Positions 1 to 5,215 of a stretch of 5,215 bases of DNA are shown piece by piece (position 1 is the stretch's first letter; every line of letters starts with the position of its first letter). The notes under the pieces were generated by a model. The model saw nothing but the letters and a program-made list of their open reading frames with translations. It did not search any database and was not told the origin of the DNA. Made by a program: the position numbers and the translations under genes. The stretch is from NCBI GenBank assembly GCA_012962365.1, contig DTXR01000476.1, positions 1 through 5,215 of the forward strand, read 5' to 3'. The DNA comes from Chromatiaceae bacterium (GTDB lineage: Bacteria > Pseudomonadota > Gammaproteobacteria > Chromatiales > Chromatiaceae).

Positions 1-1121
1 ATCTCGTTTCCTTCGGCGAGAATCACTGCACGTTCGATGGCATTTTTCAGCTCACGGACATTGCCTGGCCAGTGATAGCGGCTGATGTCCTCCAGCGCTT
101 CATCGGTGAGTGTGAGCAGGGGGCGGTTCATCTGGCTGCAGGTTTGTTTGAGCAGCCGCTGGGCCAGGTTGAGGGCATCGGCCCCCCGGTCGCGCAACGG
201 GGGCAGGGTGATCTCCACCACCTGCAGCCTGAAATACAGGTCGCTGCGGAACTGATTGTCCTGAACCATCTGTTTGAGATCACGGTTGGTCGCAGCCAGC
301 AGGCGGATATCCACCTTCAGCAGTCGGTCTGACCCTATCTGGCGCATTTCACCATCCTGCAGCACCCGGAGCAGCCTCGCTTGTGCCCCGATGGGCAGTT
401 CACCGATTTCATCGAGGAACAGGGTGCCGTTGTCTGCGGCCTGGATCATGCCGATCCGGGCCTTATCTGCGCCGGTGAAGGCTCCCCGTGTATGCCCGAA
501 AAGCTCAGATTCCACGAGAGACTCAGGGATCGCCGCACAATTCACGGTAATGAAGGGTGCGTCACTGCGTTTGCTGCGTTTGTGTATGGCGCGGGCTACC
601 AGCTCTTTGCCGGTGCCGGATTCACCCAGGATGAGCACGGAAGCGTCGGTAGGACCGACTTTTTTGATTTCACCGCGGACCTTGAGCATGGCAGGGCAGT
701 CGCCGATCATGCCATCGACAGGATAGGTTTTTTCGAGATCCGATTTGAGCGCCTGGGTGGCGCGGGTGTCACGGTACTGACGCAGCAGGCGTTTTATGAC
801 CACCAGCAGTTCTTCGTGATCGAAGGGCTTGGAAATGTAGTCTGCAGCGCCCTGTTTCATGGCATCCACTGCTGAGCGTACGCTGGCGTAGCTGGTCATG
901 ATCAGTACTGGGATCCCGTTGGCCAGGCCAATCATTTCGGTGCCGGGTCTGCCGGGCAGACGGATGTCCACGATCATCAGCTGGTAGTCTGCGAGATTGA
1001 AGTTCTCTAGCGCTTTCTCGATGGATTCCGCGTCGTCCACGGCATAACCGTTTCGCTCCAGCAATTTCTTAACGGCGCTGCGAATGACGGTTTCGTCTTC
1101 AATGATGAGTATTCTGTTCAT
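1..1121 (-). CDS. cbrB: CbrB-type sigma-54-dependent response regulator (NtrC family), C-terminus cut off by window edge
   Basis: Cytoplasmic transcription activator that, when phosphorylated by its sensor kinase, remodels sigma-54 RNA polymerase with ATP. 373 residues are visible. Receiver domain, about 1-120: acidic pair E8/D9, phospho-acceptor D52 (IVDIRLPG), T76 and K98 (SKPF). AAA+ domain, about 135-370: Walker A GESGTGKE (166-173), sigma-54 contact loop GAFTGA (213-218), Walker [11 protein letters not shown] (232-241), arginine-finger region FRSDLYFRL (291-299), and WPGNVREL (351-358). All key residues are intact. The C-terminal Fis-like DNA-binding helix-turn-helix, expected within roughly the next 100 residues, lies outside the window. 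The N-terminus ([13 protein letters not shown], then VLIMTSYAS) resembles Pseudomonas CbrB as I remember it. The ATG overlaps the cbrA stop as ATGA, and no Shine-Dalgarno sequence precedes it, so translation is probably coupled to cbrA. The pairing with a CbrA-like sensor supports the symbol; other NtrC-family regulators are the only real alternative. Confidence 0.9.
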   Translation of the reverse strand, partial: MNRILIIEDETVIRSAVKKLLERNGYAVDDAESIEKALENFNLADYQLMIVDIRLPGRPGTEMIGLANGIPVLIMTSYASVRSAVDAMKQGAADYISKPFDHEELLVVIKRLLRQYRDTRATQALKSDLEKTYPVDGMIGDCPAMLKVRGEIKKVGPTDASVLILGESGTGKELVARAIHKRSKRSDAPFITVNCAAIPESLVESELFGHTRGAFTGADKARIGMIQAADNGTLFLDEIGELPIGAQARLLRVLQDGEMRQIGSDRLLKVDIRLLAATNRDLKQMVQDNQFRSDLYFRLQVVEITLPPLRDRGADALNLAQRLLKQTCSQMNRPLLTLTDEALEDISRYHWPGNVRELKNAIERAVILAEGNE

Positions 1122-4069
1122 TCAATCTGAGGTGTTTCTGCATGTTCCGGGGTGGGGATGGGGAGTCGCACCACAACGATTGTACCGCTGTCTGCCGAGG
1201 AAATGATTTCTATCTCGCCCTCGTGATCCAGAATGATGTTCCTGGCCAGCGCGAGACCCAGGCCGGTGCCTTTGCCTGTGGCCTTGGTAGTAGCAAAGGG
1301 CTCGAACAGTTGTTGCCGGAAATGTGCTGGTATGCCAGTGCCTTGGTCGATGACTTCGATGATGACGTGCGAAGCTTCTTTGCGGACGTCGATACTGATC
1401 TTGTCTCCGGGCGACGAGGCATCGCTGGCATTATTGAGTAGATTGACGAAAACCTGGGCCAGCCGCTGAGGGTCTGCGCGAACCACGATGCGGGGATCGC
1501 ATATCAGGTTATATTCAAGCCGGTCATGCTTGCGCACCAGCCGCGCCAGGTCCATCGCGTCCTGCAATATCTCCATGAGACTGACGAGCTGCAAGGACTG
1601 GCCGACACTGCTGCGGCTGAAATTCATCAGGGATTGCACGATACTGGTGATGCGCTCCGTCTGAGTAAGGATGTCCCTGGCGCTTTGTTCGATGGCGGCA
1701 GGTTCTTCCTCGTATTTGAGGTTTTGCGCGATGGAGGCGATGCCGGTCACCGGATTGCCGATTTCATGAGCCACACCCGCTGCCAGGCGGCCGATAGAAG
1801 CCAGCCTGTCGCTGTGTGCCAGCTCCGCTTCCAGATTTTCCAGCTGGGTAAGATCTTCCATCAGAATAACCATGCCCGATGCTTCCGAGGTCGTGGATAT
1901 CTGGGGATCTTCGATAGCCGCCTTGTGCAGGTTGAACCAGCGTGCCCTGCCTGCAAATTCCACTTCCAGGTGATAACTGTGGCTGTCGCTGGCGCGGGCA
2001 AATCCACCGAGCAGGTCATTCCAGGGGCGGGGCAGTTGCTGGAGCGGATGGCCAACCGTGACCTGATCGGTAACCCCGGTGTATTCTTCCATGACCTGAT
2101 TCCAGATGATGGTTGCCCCGTCCTGTCCTAGTGCGCAGGCGCCCAGGGGCAGATCTTCCAGAATCTGCTTCTGATAGCGCTGCAGGTTGTCCAGCTCACG
2201 GGTCAGTCCGTGCAGTACAGAACGTGAGTGGGCCAGGCGGTCTTCCACGTAGCGCATGGAATCGGCCAGGGCCGTGCGGGCTTCCGGGTCGAGTGCGAGA
2301 CGACGGCTGATGATCAGGTGCGACATCTGTGGCCCAATGAGGCCATAGAGGTTGCGTTCGATGCGCTCCCGAAGACGGCGCAGTTCCGTGGAGCGGGTTT
2401 CCTGCGGCGACATGCCCAGATCATTCAGGGCGCGATCCACTTCGTTTCTGGCGGTTGTCTCACCCAGCAGGGCGCCCAGCTCGTTCTTGAATTCGGTCGG
2501 TGAGCGGGCGGCGACAACTCCGGTGAGCGGCACAAAGGCACTGCTGCAGCAGCTGGCTGCCGCTTGCTGTTCTTCCTTGCGCTGACGGGTAAACAGAGAA
2601 ACAAGGGTGAACAACAGTGCATTGCAGCTCAATGACCAGAAGGTGGCAAAACTCCAGTGATCCAGCCCCGCTGCCTGTTGCCAGTGGTTGATGGGGTAGC
2701 TGTGCTCGATGAAGCCCGAATGCTGCAGCATGGGCAGCATCAGGGTAAAGGCCCAGATGGCGATGCCTGCCAGCAATCCTGCAATCAGGCCTTCCCGGGT
2801 GGCCCGGCGCCAGTACAAAAGACCCACGATGCCAGGCAGGAACTGCGCAACAGCAACGAAGGAAATCAGCCCCAGTTGTGCCAGACCGGCACGGTGCTCG
2901 AGGAAGGCATAGAAACTGTAACCGGCCAGGATGATCAGGCCGATCAGCAGGCGTCGGCCCCACAGCAGCCAGTAGTAGAGATTCAACCTGGGGTCGGGGT
3001 AGCTGGCCGGAAGCAACAGGTGATTCATGCACATGGATGACAGCGCCAATGTCGTAACGATGACCATGGCGCTGGCTGCCGAAATGCCACCGATAAAAGT
3101 GATCAGAGGCAGCCAGGAATGTCCCTGGGCGAGGGTGATGCCCAGTACGAAATAGTCCGGATCGGTGGTCAGACCCATGTATTGACCTGCCCACAGGATG
3201 ACCGGAATAGGCAGATTCAACAACAGCAGGAACACGGGGAATGCCCAGCTGGCGATTCGCAGGTTGTCTTCCTCCAGGTTCTCGGCAAACAGCATGTGGA
3301 ATTGCCGGGGCAGCAGAAAAGCGGCGCCAAAGGAGAGGAAGATCAGCGTCCCCCACTGATTGCTGCCCACCGGCTCATAGAGCTTGTGTATGGCTTCCGG
3401 ATGATCGGTCAGCCACCGATTGAGCCCTTCCGGTCCGGAAAAAATGCCGAACAGCGCGAACAGCCCAACGCCCAACAGCGCCAGCAGTTTGACCAGTGAT
3501 TCGAAGGCGATGGCCATCACCAGCCCGCGGTGTTTTTCCCTCGGCGAGATGTGTCTGGCGCCAAACAGGATGGCGAAGGCGGTCAGCGTTATACAAAAAA
3601 CCAGAGCAAGGATATGCGGCGGTGCTTCCTGGGTGAGCACCTGCAGGGACTGGGTCACGGCACGGATCTGCAGGGCGATGTAGGGCAAGGCGCCGATCAG
3701 CATGAACAGCGTCACCAGTACACCGGCAAGCTGGCTGCGGTAGCGGAAGGCAAACAGATCAGCCAGAGAGCTGAGCTGATATTCCCTCGTCATTCTCAAA
3801 ATGGGTCGGAGCAAAACCGGGCTGAGTGCAAATGCCAGGGTTACTCCCAGATAAATGGTCAAAAAGAGATAACCGCTGGAATTGGCGAAACCCACGCTGC
3901 CATAGTATGTCCAGGAAGTGGCATAGACACCCAGAGACAGGATATAGACCAGAGGGTGGGATACCCAGCGCGCCGGGACGATTCCCCTGTCCGTGATATA
4001 GGCGATCAGAAACAGGATCACCAGGTACAGAAACCCCGCTATGAACAAGGATGACAGCTCGAGTGTCAT
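1118..4069 (-). CDS. cbrA: CbrA: sodium:solute symporter-like sensor histidine kinase
   Basis: Inner-membrane sensor kinase of the CbrAB carbon/nitrogen balance system, 983 residues, the length I recall for Pseudomonas CbrA. Residues 1-493 form an SSS-type transporter module with about 13 hydrophobic helices (near 6-25, 39-57, 65-88, 117-138, 151-171, 183-209, 240-256, 272-294, 320-343, 368-389, 397-418, 427-446, 474-493). A linker with C507-C508 leads into a STAC-like region (about 512-620), a PAS domain (about 637-737) and the kinase core. The H-box is [15 protein letters not shown] with phosphorylated H768 and putative phosphatase residue N772. The N-box is NLLNNASDA (876-884), G1 is DQGTGIP (908-914), the F-box is FEPF (922-925) and G2 is GKGTGLGLA (932-940). 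All catalytic boxes are intact, so it should be active. I chose the ATG at 4069 because it overlaps the upstream stop as ATGA, follows a GGGGA stretch and gives the expected length. An in-frame ATG at 4321 would add 84 residues that overlap the small upstream gene. Histidine uptake by the transporter module is reported for Pseudomonas; here it is inference. Confidence 0.93.
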   Translation of the reverse strand: MTLELSSLFIAGFLYLVILFLIAYITDRGIVPARWVSHPLVYILSLGVYATSWTYYGSVGFANSSGYLFLTIYLGVTLAFALSPVLLRPILRMTREYQLSSLADLFAFRYRSQLAGVLVTLFMLIGALPYIALQIRAVTQSLQVLTQEAPPHILALVFCITLTAFAILFGARHISPREKHRGLVMAIAFESLVKLLALLGVGLFALFGIFSGPEGLNRWLTDHPEAIHKLYEPVGSNQWGTLIFLSFGAAFLLPRQFHMLFAENLEEDNLRIASWAFPVFLLLLNLPIPVILWAGQYMGLTTDPDYFVLGITLAQGHSWLPLITFIGGISAASAMVIVTTLALSSMCMNHLLLPASYPDPRLNLYYWLLWGRRLLIGLIILAGYSFYAFLEHRAGLAQLGLISFVAVAQFLPGIVGLLYWRRATREGLIAGLLAGIAIWAFTLMLPMLQHSGFIEHSYPINHWQQAAGLDHWSFATFWSLSCNALLFTLVSLFTRQRKEEQQAAASCCSSAFVPLTGVVAARSPTEFKNELGALLGETTARNEVDRALNDLGMSPQETRSTELRRLRERIERNLYGLIGPQMSHLIISRRLALDPEARTALADSMRYVEDRLAHSRSVLHGLTRELDNLQRYQKQILEDLPLGACALGQDGATIIWNQVMEEYTGVTDQVTVGHPLQQLPRPWNDLLGGFARASDSHSYHLEVEFAGRARWFNLHKAAIEDPQISTTSEASGMVILMEDLTQLENLEAELAHSDRLASIGRLAAGVAHEIGNPVTGIASIAQNLKYEEEPAAIEQSARDILTQTERITSIVQSLMNFSRSSVGQSLQLVSLMEILQDAMDLARLVRKHDRLEYNLICDPRIVVRADPQRLAQVFVNLLNNASDASSPGDKISIDVRKEASHVIIEVIDQGTGIPAHFRQQLFEPFATTKATGKGTGLGLALARNIILDHEGEIEIISSADSGTIVVVRLPIPTPEHAETPQIE

Positions 4070-4269
4070 GCTTCCCCGTCGTCCCTGTGTCCGGTAAACG
4101 ATGAAATGGCGATCAATATGACGATTCCCAGCCAGATCATATAAGGGGCGTACCAGCTCATCTCTCCGTGAGACCAGAGGCTGGTAAATGGGCTGACAAA
4201 TACCAGCACCAGCAGGAAGGCCGTGACTAAGCTCCAGTCGGAACTCTTGTTGGGAGAAGGGGGCATCAT
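4066..4269 (-). CDS. cbrX: Small two-helix membrane protein, CbrX-like, first gene of the cbr operon
   Basis: Predicted 67-residue inner-membrane protein with a short polar N-terminus, helix 1 at about 13-32 (LVTAFLLVLVFVSPF), a loop with SHGEMSWYAP, helix 2 at about 41-59 (MIWLGIVILIAISSF) and a charged tail GHRDDGEA. The stop overlaps the cbrA start as ATGA, so the two are almost certainly co-translated. From memory, Pseudomonas putida has a small gene named cbrX in this position; I assign the symbol by position and topology, not by a sequence comparison. Small membrane partners of SSS transporters (for example the DUF997 and DUF4212 families) are a general precedent, so it may assist CbrA folding or transport, or act only as a translational coupler. 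The start is uncertain: two adjacent ATGs (4269 and 4266) lack a clear Shine-Dalgarno, and the frame stays open upstream to 4434, although that extension does not look coding. Confidence 0.75.
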   Translation of the reverse strand: MMPPSPNKSSDWSLVTAFLLVLVFVSPFTSLWSHGEMSWYAPYMIWLGIVILIAISSFTGHRDDGEA

Positions 4270-4297
4270 GGGGTGCAAAATACCACACAAGAGCCGG

Positions 4298-4305
4298 TTT
4301 TTCTT
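4298..4305 (-). promoter_or_regulatory. A-rich motif matching the Hfq/Crc target consensus in the operon leader
   Basis: The minus-strand leader reads AAGAAAAA here, an exact fit to AAnAAnAA, the catabolite activity motif bound by Hfq with Crc in Pseudomonas. It lies about 29 bases upstream of the ATG at 4269 and downstream of the candidate promoter, so it would be in the mRNA. The pattern is short and can occur by chance; function is inferred. Confidence 0.3.
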
Positions 4306-4338
4306 TAGCAGTAATACCCATTGCCGGAGTCGTTTTTC

Positions 4339-4360
4339 AGCACCTTGAGAAATATGTGCT
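4339..4360. repeat. Short inverted repeat near the predicted operon transcription start
   Basis: AGCAC (4339-4343) and GTGCT (4356-4360) flank a 12-base centre. On the minus strand this would place a weak hairpin at the very 5' end of the cbr operon mRNA if transcription starts near 4358. It could equally be an operator or chance. Confidence 0.2.
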
Positions 4361-4371
4361 ACGTTTAATAA
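4345..4371 (+). promoter_or_regulatory. Weak candidate promoter for the secreted-protein gene
   Basis: TTGAGA (4345-4350) and TAATAA (4366-4371) are separated by 15 bases, shorter than the usual 16-18. It would overlap the opposing operon promoter and give a leader of roughly 70 bases. The match is poor. The gene may use another sigma factor or another site in this AT-rich gap. Confidence 0.2.
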
Positions 4372-4393
4372 AAAATAGCAAAAAAACAGGCAA
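4365..4393 (-). promoter_or_regulatory. Candidate sigma-70 promoter for the cbrX-cbrA-cbrB operon
   Basis: Read on the minus strand, a -35 element TTGCCT (4393-4388) is followed by a 17-base spacer and a -10 element TATTAA (4370-4365). Each element matches 4 of 6 consensus bases with ideal spacing. Transcription would start near 4358 and leave a leader of about 90 bases before the ATG at 4269. The AT-rich surroundings make chance matches more likely, so this is a candidate only. Confidence 0.45.
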
Positions 4394-4412
4394 GAATGGA
4401 ATTCATGCATTC
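4394..4412. repeat. Short inverted repeat in the divergent promoter gap
   Basis: GAATG (4394-4398) and CATTC (4408-4412) form a 5-bp dyad around a 9-base centre, which itself carries the palindrome GAATTC. It lies just upstream of the candidate operon -35 element (reading on the minus strand) and in the leader of the plus-strand gene, a plausible operator position. The arms are short. Confidence 0.25.
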
Positions 4413-4434
4413 GAGCCAAACATTTCATAGACAC

Positions 4435-4440
4435 AGGAGA
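4435..4440 (+). promoter_or_regulatory. Shine-Dalgarno sequence AGGAGA deciding a GTG start
   Basis: AGGAGA touches the ATG at 4441 with no spacer, which is too close for normal initiation. Its AGGAG core sits 7 bases before the GTG at 4447, the usual spacing. This favours GTG as the start of the secreted protein. Confidence 0.7.
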
Positions 4441-4446
4441 ATGGAC

Positions 4447-5215
4447 GTGAAGAAAAAAATACCATTTGCAACAGGAATGCTGTCAGTTGGGATCATGATG
4501 GCGCTTTCTTCAGCCACATTTGCAGGTGCGGCGCTGAAAGTGGGTTCAATCGTCGACAGTTCCCAGCTGTGGGAAGTACCGTCACAGGTCACTTTCAAAC
4601 TGTATGACAGCGCAGATGCAGTGAATCCGGTGGCCTCACAGGCGTTCGATGCGGGTTTGTGGTTTTCCGGGGGTCAGTATCTGGCAGGCAAGGACGTTCG
4701 TGTCTCGGCCAGTTTTACCAATACAGACGATCTCGATCTGAGTAAGCCGCTCTGGCTGGAAACGATCGTGGATGGGACGTTGGTAGGCAGCAGGCAGGCA
4801 CTTGCTGCGGAAGCGCCACCGATTGTGGACATCAGTGCCGAGAATTTCATCGAAGCACGGAGCGGAGGCTTTATTTTTCCGGACAATACGATTCAGTCTA
4901 CTGCGGGCATCACCGCCGAGACCGACCCGAACCTGGCAGCCCACACTGCCGATGCTGATGCGCATCATCCCGCCTATACCGATGCAGCAGCCGTTGCCGC
5001 AATCAAGGCAGCGGATGGATCAGGCTCAGGACTGGATGCGGATTTGCTCGATGGCCAGCATGGTTCGGCTTTCGCCGCAGCAGCCCACAACCATGCTGCT
5101 GATTTTGTGAATATCACCGGTGATACGATGACCGGGAAATTGACCATCAACAGCGCGGAAGCAGGTGATTTTCATGGTGATTTGGCGTTGTTTGAGACGG
5201 ATGGCACGAAGACAG
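4447..5215 (+). CDS. Secreted modular protein with tail-fibre-like motifs, C-terminus beyond window edge
   Basis: Partial gene with 256 residues visible and no stop codon. Residues 1-28 are a signal peptide: MKKK, a hydrophobic core (FATGMLSVGIMMALSSA) and a likely cleavage site in TFA-GAA near 26-28, so the product is exported. Residues 29-125 form a probable beta-rich domain with VTFKLYDS, GLWFSGGQYLAG, DLDLSKPLWLETIVDG and SRQALAAEAP. Similar N-terminal domains occur in bacterial surface proteins that share modules with phage tail fibres. Next come GFIFPDNTIQSTA (141-153; compare the common FPDGTVQTTA), a His/Asp/Ala-rich stretch with ADAHHPAYTDA (170-180), DADLLDGQHGSAF (197-209) and GDTMTGKLTI (225-234), all typical of repeated shaft modules. 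A C-terminal intramolecular chaperone is possible but unseen. GTG at 4447 is preferred because AGGAG (4435-4439) lies 7 bases upstream and MKKK begins a normal signal peptide. The in-frame ATG at 4441 abuts the Shine-Dalgarno, and earlier ATGs (4396, 4405) would spoil the signal peptide. The exact role, adhesin or other surface structure, is unknown. Confidence 0.8.
   Translation, partial: MKKKIPFATGMLSVGIMMALSSATFAGAALKVGSIVDSSQLWEVPSQVTFKLYDSADAVNPVASQAFDAGLWFSGGQYLAGKDVRVSASFTNTDDLDLSKPLWLETIVDGTLVGSRQALAAEAPPIVDISAENFIEARSGGFIFPDNTIQSTAGITAETDPNLAAHTADADAHHPAYTDAAAVAAIKAADGSGSGLDADLLDGQHGSAFAAAAHNHAADFVNITGDTMTGKLTINSAEAGDFHGDLALFETDGTKT

Noticed and set aside
381..875. Overlapping plus-strand open frames opposite cbrB
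   Set aside because: They mirror conserved AAA+ and receiver sequence on the other strand and lack any motif of their own.
1526..2131. A 201-residue open frame on the plus strand opposite the PAS and kinase region
   Set aside because: It is antisense to intact, conserved kinase coding sequence, has no ribosome binding context or domain, and is explained by codon bias of the opposite strand.
2460..3356. A 298-residue open frame on the minus strand inside cbrA
   Set aside because: It lies in a different frame of the intact cbrA gene, is rich in His, Pro and Arg as expected for a frame-shifted GC-rich gene, and shows no recognisable motif.
4070..4321. An 84-residue N-terminal extension of cbrA to the ATG at 4321
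   Set aside because: It overlaps the small membrane gene entirely in another frame and has no membrane or domain pattern. The ATG at 4069 gives the expected 983-residue CbrA and a clean ATGA overlap.
4405..4419. A sigma-54-like TTGGCTCGA on the minus strand upstream of the operon
   Set aside because: The GG element is present, but no GC follows at the required 10-base distance, so it is not a sigma-54 promoter.
4270..4434. Upstream extension of the small membrane protein to 4434
   Set aside because: The extension would cross the candidate promoter and the AT-rich gap, contains poorly protein-like sequence, and is not needed for a complete two-helix protein.

Overview
This window is a bacterial chromosomal segment from a gammaproteobacterium, most likely in or near the Pseudomonadales/Oceanospirillales. 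The assignment rests on a recognisable CbrA/CbrB carbon-nitrogen balance two-component system, in the gene order and with the sensor length (983 residues) known from Pseudomonas. Nothing visible allows a genus call. The coding regions look moderately GC-rich and the single intergenic gap is clearly AT-rich.

Layout: four genes form two divergent units. On the minus strand, reading from about 4270 down to 1, is an operon of (1) a 67-residue protein with two membrane helices (cbrX-like, 4269-4066); (2) cbrA, a 13-helix sodium:solute-symporter-type module fused to STAC, PAS and histidine kinase domains (4069-1118); and (3) cbrB, a sigma-54-dependent NtrC-type response regulator (from 1121, cut by the window edge after 373 residues). 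Both junctions are 4-bp ATGA stop/start overlaps, which suggests tight translational coupling. On the plus strand, starting near 4447 and cut by the right edge, is a secreted, modular protein. It has a signal peptide, an N-terminal beta-rich domain and tail-fibre-like motifs (FPDNTIQSTA, DADLLDGQH, GDTMTGKLTI). It probably starts at a GTG codon rather than at the upstream ATG.

The 177-bp divergent gap (4270-4446) holds a reasonable sigma-70-type promoter for the minus-strand operon, phased A-tracts, short inverted repeats, an A-rich motif in the operon leader that matches the Hfq/Crc consensus AAnAAnAA, and the Shine-Dalgarno sequence of the plus-strand gene.

How the genes work together: by the Pseudomonas precedent, CbrA senses or transports a nutrient (histidine has been reported) or reads carbon/nitrogen status, and controls phosphorylation of CbrB. 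CbrB then drives sigma-54 promoters, including those of Hfq/Crc-sequestering small RNAs. The small membrane protein is probably a co-translated partner or a translational coupling device. The surface protein has no evident functional link to the operon. I see no mobile element, CRISPR array, tRNA or rRNA, and no convincing new multi-gene system. The least-described pieces are the small membrane protein, the operon leader and the surface protein.
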